Source of the DNA: a virus
Direction: 5' to 3' (one strand)
IMG/VR virus record: IMGVR_UViG_3300037635_002677
Span: 1-21,588 of that record
Length of the DNA stretch: 21,588 nt
Notes under the pieces: generated by a model
What the model was told of the DNA's origin: nothing
The model's input: the letters and a program-made list of their open reading frames with translations, nothing else
Database searches by the model: none
Shown here: piece after piece, positions 1-7,781 of the stretch
How the letters are laid out: each line of letters starts with the position of its first letter
Numbering within the stretch: the stretch's first letter is position 1
Program-made: the position numbers and the translations under genes

Positions 1-311
1 GCGCCATAGTAAGAACCGCCTTGGATTGATTCAGCTATTACAATGCCCTTTTGACGAAGGTATGTAAAAAATCTATTTTGGGCGCCGTATACCAAATCGT
101 TCATAGTTTCTTTTGGGAATGCAGTAATTTTGTTATTTTTAGAAGACATAACAATATCGATGTCAGCATGATCAAAGATCATTAAATCGCCACTTAGACT
201 TTTTCTTATGTTAAGCTCTAAAGTAATTGAAGGTGTAGGTTTGCGGGCAGCGGCACCCACTTTAATCTGTATTGGCTCATCCGATGGTATGAGATTAATC
301 TTAACCGACAT
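1..311 (-). CDS. Hypothetical protein, C-terminus cut by window edge
   Basis: An open frame starts at an ATG at 311 and runs without a stop to base 1, giving 103 complete codons (starts MSVKINLIPSDEPIQIKV). It overlaps the end of the upstream gene by 11 bases, the tight coupling seen throughout this strand, which supports the start. There is no signal peptide, membrane segment or recognised motif. The visible part is mixed beta/alpha in character, with a basic proline-containing stretch (about residues 18-30) followed by an acidic, hydrophobic core. It lies directly downstream of the packaging genes (terminase, portal). In T4-like phages that place holds prohead core, protease or neck genes, but nothing in the sequence assigns it to one of them. 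Function unknown. Confidence 0.75.
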   Translation of the reverse strand, partial: MSVKINLIPSDEPIQIKVGAAARKPTPSITLELNIRKSLSGDLMIFDHADIDIVMSSKNNKITAFPKETMNDLVYGAQNRFFTYLRQKGIVIAESIQGGSYYG

Positions 312-1125
312 CTTCGTAGATTTCCTTTACAAGTTGTTGTGTTTTCAACACAGTCATGATGACATTCTCACTGATTGTTTCTTTCGAAAAATCTTTTAGG
401 CGCTGTACGATTTGATTGGTTTTCTCAAGCATGACAGAATCATCTTTTATTTCATCTACTTTGGTTGCTTCATCTAATTTATTCTTTAGGCGGGCTATTT
501 CATCGTTTAAGTATATTTTTAATTCTATTGAGTTGTCAGTAAAAGAAGAAATATAATGAGTCAATAACGTTTTTTGTTCGTCTAACAGACCATTTTCATA
601 CTTTTCATTAAATTTATTAACAAATGATTTATAAACAACGTTGTCTACTTTTCTATTATCAGTTTCTTCTGGTTCACTCCCGGTCATGTTCTCAATTATT
701 TTATTCTCAAGAATAACTCTTTCTTTCGGGGAAGTAGTATTAAACATTTTACTAATTGTAGCTAGAGCTTTGTAGTTTGGAACAAAATTATTAAATACAG
801 AAGGCGAGATATTCTTGTTAACATCGTTAATAACTTCGGTTTGTTGTGCGAATAGTGCGTCAGGATCAATCATTCTTTTAGATAACGAAGCTTCTTTTAT
901 AATTTTTTCACTAATTTCGTTATCTAGGCCTTGATTTTCATATAGCGAGCGATAGCATTCTAAGTCTCTTTTAAGAAGAGAATCGGCACTAAAGTGTTCT
1001 CTAATAAGATCCACAACCTTTTTGCTCCTTTCGTTTTCATTTTTTAAGACAGCAACTGTTGCTTCCTTTATCAATGCCTCGTAAACAAACGCGGTGTTAC
1101 GTTTTTTGTTATGTTTAGCTTTCAT
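301..1125 (-). CDS. Hypothetical helical protein downstream of portal
   Basis: A 274-residue, highly charged, mostly helical protein with no signal peptide or membrane segment. It starts with a very basic stretch (MKAKHNKKRN). The last 100 residues are rich in Lys, Glu and Asn and probably coiled. The start overlaps the portal stop by 11 bases and is preceded by GGAG. Position after terminase and portal matches the slot occupied in T4 by small prohead core genes (67, 68) and the protease and scaffold (21, 22). A helical, charged composition would fit a core or scaffold-associated protein. That is only positional inference, as I see no protease catalytic motif and no family signature. Length and composition suggest a conserved phage protein of unknown function. 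Confidence 0.8.
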   Translation of the reverse strand: MKAKHNKKRNTAFVYEALIKEATVAVLKNENERSKKVVDLIREHFSADSLLKRDLECYRSLYENQGLDNEISEKIIKEASLSKRMIDPDALFAQQTEVINDVNKNISPSVFNNFVPNYKALATISKMFNTTSPKERVILENKIIENMTGSEPEETDNRKVDNVVYKSFVNKFNEKYENGLLDEQKTLLTHYISSFTDNSIELKIYLNDEIARLKNKLDEATKVDEIKDDSVMLEKTNQIVQRLKDFSKETISENVIMTVLKTQQLVKEIYEDVG

Positions 1126-3121
1126 CTTTTTGCTCCGTTAATGTATCTTTTTTCTTTTCTAAATCTTCAAGAAGACTTGTTATTGAATTGTTAACTTGTA
1201 GAAGTTTTTGTTCTTCGTCTTGTTCTCTCAATGAATAACTAGGCTCGTTATCTTGATAAACACTTTCAGTAATGCCGCGACCAAGCGATCTTAACTCTGA
1301 AGCACCTAAATTATTAGTGCGATAAGTGTTTGTTTCTGGTGTCGCGATACTTGCGTAATTTCTTGTGCGTGCACCAGCAGGGCGAGAATCAGTTTTTACC
1401 GGATGATAGACTTTTCCTCTTGAGCCAGGTGTGAGTCTGGGTGCGTTTCTGGTCCCGGGAGGAGCAGCCAGCAACGAAGAATCATCAGCCTTATCCGCGT
1501 CAGCAGCAGGTGCAGCAGCATCACCGCCAAGGTCAAGACCACCGGGTTCGCCACCGGGGGCAGCGGGTGGAGTATCAGCACCCAAGTCTAAACCGCCTCC
1601 GGGTGTGCTTGCTCCCCCGCCAAGGTCAAGACCACTACCTCCACCAGCGCCGCCGGCTTGGGCTTCAGCAACACTTTGAAGAGCAGCATCCTGCTTACGA
1701 TCATAAAACATCTCTCTCTGGCAACGTATAAATTCTTCGTGGGACATATTGAAAATATTTTCGGTAACCCAACGGCGTGAAAAGTACCCTTCGGTTGCGG
1801 TACCCGCAATATCAAACTTGGCTTTCCAATGTTCAATCTCTTGAAGCTCAGCAATTTTGGATGGATTGTTCAAGGAAAGTTTGAAGTTAATCAGATCATC
1901 GCCGCGGAAACCAAGAGTGTAAAGATGGATAATACCAATCTTCTCAAGTTCATGTATAACAGTTCTTTGCAACCTTTGAACAGTTCGTGCAAAGCGAATA
2001 TCTTTTTGAGCTAATGTAGTTTTATCTTCGGTGGCGCCTTCGCCCATAGAGAGATACGACTGCGGCACTTTTAATGCTGAGAATAATTTATCTCTTAAAT
2101 ATTTGATGTCATCAATTTCGGTAGTATTTGTGCCGCCGGCTATATTTTGAATGTCGGTGGCAGAACCAGCACGCACAGGAATATAATAATCTTCTTCAAT
2201 TGATAAAGGATTATAGCGAAGGTCTACACGGCCGGTATCTTTGTTGACAATAGAGTGGCGTTTAAGTTGTGATACGATCTTTTGCATATATCCCTCAACA
2301 TCTTGAGGTGGAATAGCTCCAACGTCAATTTTGAATACACGACGTTCAGAAGAGCGCACAACACGATAAGCCATCATTGCGTCTTCCATAAGGGTCAGCT
2401 GCCTCCAGATGCGCCGGGCCGGCTCTAACACCGAGGTACCGTATGGAGAATATTTATCATTACCTAAAATACGGAAATGAGCGACCTGCCAGTTTTCAAA
2501 AGTCATGCCGGCTGAGTTCCATTGATATTGAACATAGTTAGGGTTTGTCGCGTCTAAACCTTCAAGTCTCTCTACATCTTGCAGAGGTAATGGTAATGTG
2601 GATTGAACACCCATCTTGTCATCTATATCGAGATAAAGCATAAAGTCACCATACTTGCACATCGTGCGACACCAACCAAAAAGGTTGTATTCTATATTTA
2701 AGACATTATGATATAACAAATCAAGGACTGCTTTGATTTCTTCATTAGAACACTTAATGTTCAACATTGGACGCAAAGCCGAAAATGTCGTCATTTCATC
2801 CGCATAAATGTCAAGCGATGATGCAATCTCTGGCATATATTCCATTTGGTCAAAATCAATGTAACGCTCACCGCGCCGTTGATTTCCAATAGCGTTTGCC
2901 GCGATAGTATCTAAAGGGTTGTAAGTTTGTTTCTTAAACTGTTGACCCGAGGCAGATTTGAATCTAGATGAAAATTTATCTAAATGTTGTCTACGAATTT
3001 TACGACCTGACTGCGAACGATAGTTTACAATCGGTCCTGAAAAAAGACGTGTTAATCTTTTAAATAATTCTGATTCTTGATTTACTGGGTTTTTACCGTT
3101 TCTTGGGTTTCTTGGGGCCAT
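1115..3121 (-). CDS. Portal protein (T4 gp20-like)
   Basis: Portal vertex protein: a dodecameric ring at one capsid vertex through which DNA is packaged and ejected, and the docking site for terminase. The 668 residues contain the T4 gp20-like core. The segment around residues 257-300 (RSSERRVFKIDVG, then a Gly-Tyr-Met-containing helix and the turn VNKDTGRVD) is typical of this family. It is followed by an Asp-rich region ending with KVPQSYLSMGEG at 351-362, which corresponds to the portal wing/stem region. The basic N-terminus (residues 1-65) is common for portals. T4 gp20 is about 520 residues; the extra length here is a Gly/Ala/Pro-rich insert (about 488-560) containing three GLDLG repeats, then a charged tail. 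The gene lies 8 bases after terminase, the usual partner. Confidence 0.93.
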   Translation of the reverse strand: MAPRNPRNGKNPVNQESELFKRLTRLFSGPIVNYRSQSGRKIRRQHLDKFSSRFKSASGQQFKKQTYNPLDTIAANAIGNQRRGERYIDFDQMEYMPEIASSLDIYADEMTTFSALRPMLNIKCSNEEIKAVLDLLYHNVLNIEYNLFGWCRTMCKYGDFMLYLDIDDKMGVQSTLPLPLQDVERLEGLDATNPNYVQYQWNSAGMTFENWQVAHFRILGNDKYSPYGTSVLEPARRIWRQLTLMEDAMMAYRVVRSSERRVFKIDVGAIPPQDVEGYMQKIVSQLKRHSIVNKDTGRVDLRYNPLSIEEDYYIPVRAGSATDIQNIAGGTNTTEIDDIKYLRDKLFSALKVPQSYLSMGEGATEDKTTLAQKDIRFARTVQRLQRTVIHELEKIGIIHLYTLGFRGDDLINFKLSLNNPSKIAELQEIEHWKAKFDIAGTATEGYFSRRWVTENIFNMSHEEFIRCQREMFYDRKQDAALQSVAEAQAGGAGGGSGLDLGGGASTPGGGLDLGADTPPAAPGGEPGGLDLGGDAAAPAADADKADDSSLLAAPPGTRNAPRLTPGSRGKVYHPVKTDSRPAGARTRNYASIATPETNTYRTNNLGASELRSLGRGITESVYQDNEPSYSLREQDEEQKLLQVNNSITSLLEDLEKKKDTLTEQKDES
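1524..1635. repeat. Short GC-rich repeats inside portal gene
   Basis: The 19-base word CCGCCAAGGTCAAGACCAC occurs at 1524-1542 and again at 1617-1635, a spacing of 93 bases, with a more diverged copy between them near 1584-1605. On the coding strand the three copies encode the repeated peptide GLDLG in a Gly/Ala/Pro-rich linker of the portal protein. The block 1440-1680 is clearly richer in G+C than the AT-rich sequence on both sides. Confidence 0.8.
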
Positions 3122-3129
3122 TTATTTTC

Positions 3130-4713
3130 TCACTTTATAATCCACATATATTCTTTGTAAAGGTTCTCTGCATCGGACATTTTATCCATTATGCCATCTT
3201 CTTTATAACCAATTTGTCCTTTTATTTTTGTGTCAAAACTGGTTCTAGAAGTTATTATAGCATCTACGAAAGCCTTCTTGTAGTTCAAATCTCTTTGATT
3301 TGTCTGCAATGCTGTGTCTCTGACCCAACAAGCAATCGCGAGCGCCATAACTAAATCATCATTGTATCCTTTTAATGCTTGGGGTTTTCCATTTGTCCAA
3401 ATAAATGTTCGCAATTCATTTGCCAAACGAGACGAATATGTAGTAATTAGTTTGTTTCTTATAAACTCTTCTAATTTAGCAACAACCAGTGGACGCGTTT
3501 TTGATGAGGTGGTGAATCCAGGGACAGCAGAACTTCTGTGTTCGGCCATATGTTGTTCAATATATTCATGGGTAGACTTTACAGAATAATAAATATTTGG
3601 GTAAGCATAGTCAATAAGCTTATCTAGAACTGTGTATCCAATGCTGTTGTTTTCTATCACCACCATAGCATTTCCATACTCTCTTCCAATTTGGTTCAAC
3701 ATGTTGGCATACAGGTCAGGGGTTGGTTTGCCTTGATATTCGCCTATTATCTGCATAGTTTCTAATTTAATAATGTGAAATGTTGAATAGTCTGCCCCAT
3801 CTCCGCGGGCGACGTCGGCAGTTAACAGATAACTACACGATGGGTCATGTTCTTCCCAAATCCAAAAATTTCTATCAAAAGCAGTACGATATTTAGGTTC
3901 AGTAACGTTACCACCAATCCACTCTAGAGCGTCAGGATCAATTACAGTCTCACCTGAAGTATTGAAATTACACTCCAGTTCTTGAGCTATTTGGCGACGA
4001 GACATATTTCGGGTTTCTTTTTTAAACCATTCTTCATTTCGTTCAGGGTGGACATCCCACATCAAGGTCGTTAATTTAAAATTATTTTCTTTTGTTTCGG
4101 CGCCAATACAAGTTTTATGAAACCAGTTACCGACACCATTGGGTGTAGAAATAGCGATGCATCGCCCACCAGTTGACAACGTAGGGTACAGACCAGTCCA
4201 TAAGTCTTCAAGCCCATCAATATGGGCGGCCTCGTCAAGAACCAGCAGTGACAAGGCTTCTGAACGGCCGGCGTCACCAGAGGTCGAAGCAGCTTTGATT
4301 GTTGAACCGTTAGAAAGCTCAAACGAGGTGCGGTTATCAGTAGAGATAGATGCAATCCTAATCCAGTCTGGTAAGTTTTTCATTATGCTCTTGACCTTAC
4401 GGACAAGGTTTCCGGCAGTTTCAAACTTTGTAGCCATGACAAGAATAGACTTGTCGCGGTGGAACAGCATCATCCACACAATATAGCCAGCCGTTAAGGT
4501 TGATATACCAAGTTGGCGGCCTTTATTAATTACGTTGAAGCGGTAATCATTAAAATCATCTAACAACAAATCTTGATAATCAAAAGTATTAAAAAGGATT
4601 AGCCCGTGCATCGGGTGTGATATACGGGCATAAGTTTTAAGGAAATAGGAGGGGTCTTTACCACACTTAACTACTTCTTTTAATATCTCTTTCTTTGTTA
4701 ATTTGAAGCTCAT
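3130..4713 (-). CDS. Terminase large subunit (T4 gp17-like)
   Basis: DNA-packaging motor ATPase and headful nuclease acting at the portal. The 527 residues show the expected two domains. In the ATPase, a Walker A-type loop KGRQLGIS lies at about 64-71, Walker B LLVLDEAA at 156-163 with the catalytic Glu at 161, and the coupling motif IST at 188-190. In the RNase H-like nuclease, the acidic triad is D300 (TADVARGDGAD), E354 (VIENN) and the DD pair at 452-453 (YNDDLVMALA). All key residues are present and the length is close to that of the family (T4 gp17 is about 610). The start overlaps the upstream stop as ATGA. No small terminase is recognisable next to it; the tagged 253-residue protein just upstream occupies that place but shows no resemblance I can see. 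Confidence 0.97.
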   Translation of the reverse strand: MSFKLTKKEILKEVVKCGKDPSYFLKTYARISHPMHGLILFNTFDYQDLLLDDFNDYRFNVINKGRQLGISTLTAGYIVWMMLFHRDKSILVMATKFETAGNLVRKVKSIMKNLPDWIRIASISTDNRTSFELSNGSTIKAASTSGDAGRSEALSLLVLDEAAHIDGLEDLWTGLYPTLSTGGRCIAISTPNGVGNWFHKTCIGAETKENNFKLTTLMWDVHPERNEEWFKKETRNMSRRQIAQELECNFNTSGETVIDPDALEWIGGNVTEPKYRTAFDRNFWIWEEHDPSCSYLLTADVARGDGADYSTFHIIKLETMQIIGEYQGKPTPDLYANMLNQIGREYGNAMVVIENNSIGYTVLDKLIDYAYPNIYYSVKSTHEYIEQHMAEHRSSAVPGFTTSSKTRPLVVAKLEEFIRNKLITTYSSRLANELRTFIWTNGKPQALKGYNDDLVMALAIACWVRDTALQTNQRDLNYKKAFVDAIITSRTSFDTKIKGQIGYKEDGIMDKMSDAENLYKEYMWIIK

Positions 4714-5471
4714 ACATCTTTTAAGTTTTCGTTAGCTCGGCCAAGAGAATCTCCCGTGTCTAAACCATCTAAAATATTAGCGACATTATCAAGAGCGCTT
4801 TGTAATTCTGGATGGTGCTTGACTGCATCTTCAAGGGCGTGATATGTTGTCATTAACTTTTCATAATCGCTGGGGGCTTCTTTGGCTGGGGGCGTCCCCC
4901 CTTTCATTACGTCGTAAGATGCTTCAAAATCTTGGTAATCATCAAACACTTCTTTAATCATGGCTTTAACTTCTTCAAATCCTATTCTGCGACGTGGCGG
5001 CTCAACAGAGCCTGGAGCCAACTGTTCTAAAACATTAGTGAATAAATCTACCATTTCTTCTTCGGACATGCCTTGGACAAGTCCAATAACTTGCTCGCGT
5101 ACATCTATTTCTTGATTACCTGAAGGTCCGAGTGAGGCTTCATCCTCTACATCATACGCCCCTTCTTCGTCAGGCACGTCATTGTACTGAGGCATATCAT
5201 CCGTAGGAAGAGGCGTTGTTTCAGCAGAACGATCAACCTTGGAATCATATGCTGGTGTTTGCTTTCCGCGCTTGTAACTACCAGGACCATATTCACGTTC
5301 AAGCCACTCTGGCTTGGGGCCCTCTTTCTTAATCCAAGCTACAAACTCATCAGCCTTTTCTTGAGTCATAGCTTCGTCAAGATTAAATTCTTTAGCATAT
5401 TCTTCTAAAGCTTCTTCTTTGGCGTATTCTTCTAGAATGATCTGCTTAAGTCGTGGTTCAGTAATCTGCAC
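4710..5471 (-). CDS. Tagged acidic protein, GTG start (N-terminal MxIT..LKQIILEE)
   Basis: 253 residues from a GTG at 5471. A longer reading from an ATG at 5543 is possible, but it would overlap the upstream gene by 71 bases. The GTG lies one base after the upstream TAA, has an AAGGAA ribosome site 7 bases before it, and makes the protein begin MQITEPRLKQIILEEY, matching the N-terminal tag of five other proteins in this window. The tag is followed by a repeated LEEYAKE (residues 13-19 and 22-28) and by NLDEA (30-34), which resembles a T4 prohead-protease site. The middle (about 50-130) is acidic, Pro/Gly-rich and probably disordered. The C-terminal third is helical. It is immediately upstream of terminase. 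Function unknown; a virion-interior or scaffold-associated protein is the inference. Confidence 0.8.
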   Translation of the reverse strand: MQITEPRLKQIILEEYAKEEALEEYAKEFNLDEAMTQEKADEFVAWIKKEGPKPEWLEREYGPGSYKRGKQTPAYDSKVDRSAETTPLPTDDMPQYNDVPDEEGAYDVEDEASLGPSGNQEIDVREQVIGLVQGMSEEEMVDLFTNVLEQLAPGSVEPPRRRIGFEEVKAMIKEVFDDYQDFEASYDVMKGGTPPAKEAPSDYEKLMTTYHALEDAVKHHPELQSALDNVANILDGLDTGDSLGRANENLKDV

Positions 5472-5472
5472 T

Positions 5473-6021
5473 TTACGATTCCTTTTTTCTAGAATCGTTA
5501 TCTGGACGTTTGCCGCCTTTACCGTTCCAACCACCTTGGTCAAGGAACTTTTTAAAGCTGTCTTCTAATCGGTCTTCAGAAGGTACATTATGCGTCATGT
5601 CTTCAGATAGGCCACCAATCTTGTAGTGCATTGCTGCAGTTACCCAGCTTCTAACTCTAGAGCTGTTTTCAACACGAACATCTATCTCGCCCTGCTTTGT
5701 GAGTGTAACACCAGAGCCAGTAATCTTTTTATATTCTTTCTTCAAAAACTTAACGACATCGGCAATTCTCTGCTCTACTTCTTGTTCAAAACCATTAGCA
5801 TATACTTCGCGTAACTGTACTTCTGAATGATATCCGAGACACATCATATTACCATTGAAGTTAATATTAAATCCATCCATGACTCTCTTGTCGATTAAAG
5901 GACGACCTTCTTCGCGTTGAAGCCCAACCTTCACGGCTTCTCCATTTTCGTCTAATGCTCCATCATAGCCATTAGCTGCGGCCTGCGATAAGCCTTGTAT
6001 AATTTCGTAAACTGTTGCCAT
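5473..6021 (-). CDS. Hypothetical protein, possible virion component
   Basis: 182 residues starting MATVYEIIQGLSQAAANGYDG. No signal peptide or membrane segment. The middle (residues 60-120) alternates hydrophobic and charged residues as in a mixed alpha/beta fold, with a helix EVEQRIADVVKFLKKEYKKI at about 80-99. The C-terminus (from about 165) is a Gly/Lys/Asp-rich tail. The start overlaps the preceding stop as TAATG and the ribosome site is AAAGGAGA. It sits between two tagged proteins upstream of terminase, so a role in the virion or its assembly is plausible from context only. I know of similar sequences in uncultured marine phages from memory, without an assigned function. Confidence 0.8.
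   Translation of the reverse strand: MATVYEIIQGLSQAAANGYDGALDENGEAVKVGLQREEGRPLIDKRVMDGFNINFNGNMMCLGYHSEVQLREVYANGFEQEVEQRIADVVKFLKKEYKKITGSGVTLTKQGEIDVRVENSSRVRSWVTAAMHYKIGGLSEDMTHNVPSEDRLEDSFKKFLDQGGWNGKGGKRPDNDSRKKES
5479..5484 (-). promoter_or_regulatory. Ribosome binding site deciding the GTG start at 5471
   Basis: On the minus strand AAGGAA ends 7 bases before the GTG at 5471. Together with the TAA of the preceding gene ending one base before that GTG, it favours the short reading with the shared N-terminal tag over the ATG at 5543. Confidence 0.7.
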
Positions 6022-6626
6022 TACTGGTCTCCTTTCGTTTTCTTGTACTGTAAATAGTGTTTAACTGAAGAAAGGTAATCAGATGCTTTAGTGATTTTAG
6101 CTTGCACCCAAGCGTCTAATTCTTCCCCGTCTTGAATCATTTGTTCCAATTCTGATGCATATTCTGCTGTCCGGTATAATTGAGACTTGGCCATCTGTGA
6201 TTCATCTTGGTCATAACCACTACTCATTTGTGGAGATGGTTGTGCGGCTGGGAGTTGCGGGTCGCCACAGCCCTCAGTCTGCACTTGTGGTTTGGCCGCG
6301 GCCACTGCCGACGCCTTTGATGCAGTACCGGCTTTTTGCCCGGTCATCCTTGTTCTATTTTTCTTGACGTCCAGACCGGCCGGTTCAGACTTTAACCTAG
6401 TTTGTAAAATATTGAAAACTTTTTGAATAATAGGGCGTTTCGTATTAAGATCAAGACCTGGCTGCGCAGCTAAATCGAGTATGAACTGATTAATTTGAGA
6501 AGCAATACCTTGCTCTGCTGAGTTGACATCACCTTTTTCAGTGGGCGGTGGAGTTTCTGTGGTTTGTGGGTTCTCATCCAGAGCCTCCAATATTGCTTGT
6601 CTTATATCATTTTTAGTTATCTTCAT
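6021..6626 (-). CDS. Tagged protein with disordered middle and helical C-terminus
   Basis: 201 residues beginning MKITKNDIRQAILEALDENP, the most divergent of the six N-terminal tags. ILE-A at 12-15 fits the T4 prohead-protease pattern. After the tag come a Thr/Pro-rich spacer (about 20-32), a helical segment (40-80), a Lys/Ala/Gln/Pro-rich low-complexity linker (about 88-135), and a helical C-terminus containing ELDAWVQAKITKASDYLSSV (169-188). I associate that helical segment, from memory, with uncharacterised marine phage proteins. The tag-coding DNA overlaps the last codons of the preceding gene by 14 bases, so its first residues share bases with another protein. The ribosome site AAAAGGATGG lies within that gene. 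No enzymatic motif is visible. Confidence 0.82.
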   Translation of the reverse strand: MKITKNDIRQAILEALDENPQTTETPPPTEKGDVNSAEQGIASQINQFILDLAAQPGLDLNTKRPIIQKVFNILQTRLKSEPAGLDVKKNRTRMTGQKAGTASKASAVAAAKPQVQTEGCGDPQLPAAQPSPQMSSGYDQDESQMAKSQLYRTAEYASELEQMIQDGEELDAWVQAKITKASDYLSSVKHYLQYKKTKGDQ

Positions 6627-6996
6627 TTGGGCGCCATCCTTTTAGCCATCTGTCTTCTCTTTGCTGTACATATTTGTAGTAGCATTTCTCGCAACATTCG
6701 AACTTTACTAAACAAACACTGTCCATAGATTTTTTGGGGAATTCTCCACAAACAGGACAAGATTGAATAGATTCTCTATTAAGTAGTTTTTTTGATACCT
6801 TTATGCCATTTATATCTATTTTCTCGCCAGACTCTTCATTGCGTTTAGTTTTTTGGTATAGAGCTTTCATTTGCTCAAGATATTCTTTTTCCTTGTTCTC
6901 GTCCCAATTTGCCTTTGGATTTTGAATTGTTTCTTCGCCATACTTTTCAGCAATTGCTTTTTCTACAGCAGCAAGCTGATCATAATTTTTACTCAT
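6613..6996 (-). CDS. Cys-rich, zinc-ribbon-like hypothetical protein
   Basis: 127 residues. The N-terminal half is a charged helix (to about 60). The C-terminal half holds C80-x2-C83 (SCPVCG) and C102-x2-C105 (CCEKC), with further Cys at 95 and 101. This is the arrangement of a zinc ribbon or treble-clef-like knuckle. Such small zinc proteins in phages are often nucleic-acid or protein adaptors, but no specific family is recognised. The start overlaps the end of the upstream envelope-protein gene by 8 bases, and the 3' end overlaps the tag of the next gene by 14 bases, so it is embedded in the same operon. Confidence 0.78.
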   Translation of the reverse strand: MSKNYDQLAAVEKAIAEKYGEETIQNPKANWDENKEKEYLEQMKALYQKTKRNEESGEKIDINGIKVSKKLLNRESIQSCPVCGEFPKKSMDSVCLVKFECCEKCYYKYVQQREDRWLKGWRPNEDN

Positions 6997-7408
6997 TTAT
7001 TGCTCTATATGCGCCATAAGAGGCTGCAGTACCAATGAGGATCCCACCAGCAAAATACAACCATTTGTGACGGGGTGAAGTTTTTTTTAGTGAATTGGAC
7101 AAAGCTTTAATTTCCATATCTTTTTGTATTATAAACAAATCGTATTCATCTGTTAAGGCTTTATGTTCTATTCCTAGATTTTCTAGCTTAAACTCGTACT
7201 CTTCCTTTTGAATCTTTAATTGATAGTCAGTTTTTATATCGCACGAATATTTGTATATGTCAAAATCAGCTAGCATTTTTGCCATGGCTTTCTCATCAAA
7301 AAGTACACCAGCAAATGGGGCGGGGGCTTTGTACTCTAAAATGGTAAACTTTGCTGGCTCCGCGGCATTGGCTGTGAGACTAAACATTAAGAGTAGTTTA
7401 AGGAGCAT
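6989..7408 (-). CDS. Exported protein with C-terminal membrane anchor (spanin-like)
   Basis: 139 residues from the ATG at 7408; an in-frame TTG at 7420 would add four residues. The first 15 residues (MLLKLLLMFSLTANA) form a signal peptide with an Ala-x-Ala cleavage site near ANA-AEP. There is no Cys at the cleavage point, so it is not a lipoprotein. A Pro-containing stretch follows, then a charged helical region (about 60-110) likely to coil, and a membrane segment at about 116-134 (KWLYFAGGILIGTAASYGAY). The gene follows a holin-like and an i-spanin-like gene and overlaps the latter by 11 bases, as outer spanins (Rz1) often do. The topology differs from a classical o-spanin. It could be an unusual spanin partner or another envelope protein. 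Confidence 0.78.
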   Translation of the reverse strand: MLLKLLLMFSLTANAAEPAKFTILEYKAPAPFAGVLFDEKAMAKMLADFDIYKYSCDIKTDYQLKIQKEEYEFKLENLGIEHKALTDEYDLFIIQKDMEIKALSNSLKKTSPRHKWLYFAGGILIGTAASYGAYRAINE

Positions 7409-7781
7409 ACTGGATACCAAACCTATTTTCTATGTCTATAATCAATTGTTCTCTATCTTGGTTAAACTTGTTTCTATACTCACCTTTCTTATCTTCTCTC
7501 AATTGCTCAATCATTTCAAGAGCATTTTCATAGTCCTCTTCAATGGCGGCAATGGATTCCATATGCTCTTCCATCAATTTTTGCTTTTCGCGAATCTCTT
7601 GCTTATGGATTTCTTTTAAGCCATCAATCTGTGCTTTGTGTGAATCTGACTGTACTTCATATGCTTGCTGCATCAAATGGTAATCGTATTTACTTTTCAT
7701 TGCTATAACGGCAGAAAGCAACACGATCAGTATTGCCTTCCAGTTTTTGAGCGCAAATTCAAGTATTGCAGCCTTAGTCAT
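7398..7781 (-). CDS. Inner-membrane coiled-coil protein, i-spanin (Rz)-like
   Basis: 127 residues from the ATG at 7781 (MTKAAILEF). A longer frame from 7829 exists but would run far into the previous gene, whereas the chosen ATG overlaps its stop by 8 bases and has GAGG upstream. One N-terminal membrane segment at about 14-28 (KAILIVLLSAVIAM) is followed by a long, highly charged helix (about 35-115) expected to lie in the periplasm. This signal-anchor plus coiled-coil layout and its size match Rz-type inner-membrane spanins, which help fuse the inner and outer membranes at the end of lysis. It lies between a holin-like gene and an exported protein. The assignment rests on topology and context, not on a sequence motif. 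Confidence 0.75.
   Translation of the reverse strand: MTKAAILEFALKNWKAILIVLLSAVIAMKSKYDYHLMQQAYEVQSDSHKAQIDGLKEIHKQEIREKQKLMEEHMESIAAIEEDYENALEMIEQLREDKKGEYRNKFNQDREQLIIDIENRFGIQYAP

Noticed and set aside
1431-1731. Two plus-strand frames (82 and 96 residues) opposite the portal gene
   Set aside because: They are Pro/Ser/Ala- or Gln/Arg-rich artefacts of the GC-rich repeat on the other strand, overlap each other, and have no operon context.
3130-3150. DnaA-box-like TAATCCACA near the terminase 3' end
   Set aside because: One mismatch to the consensus and inside coding sequence; not different from chance.
3103-3589. Plus-strand frames opposite the terminase C-terminus
   Set aside because: Low-complexity Phe/Leu/Ser composition typical of antisense reading of an AT-rich gene; no neighbours on this strand.
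4139-4486. Plus-strand frame of 115 residues opposite terminase
   Set aside because: It lies fully inside a gene with intact catalytic motifs on the other strand and has no convincing ribosome site.
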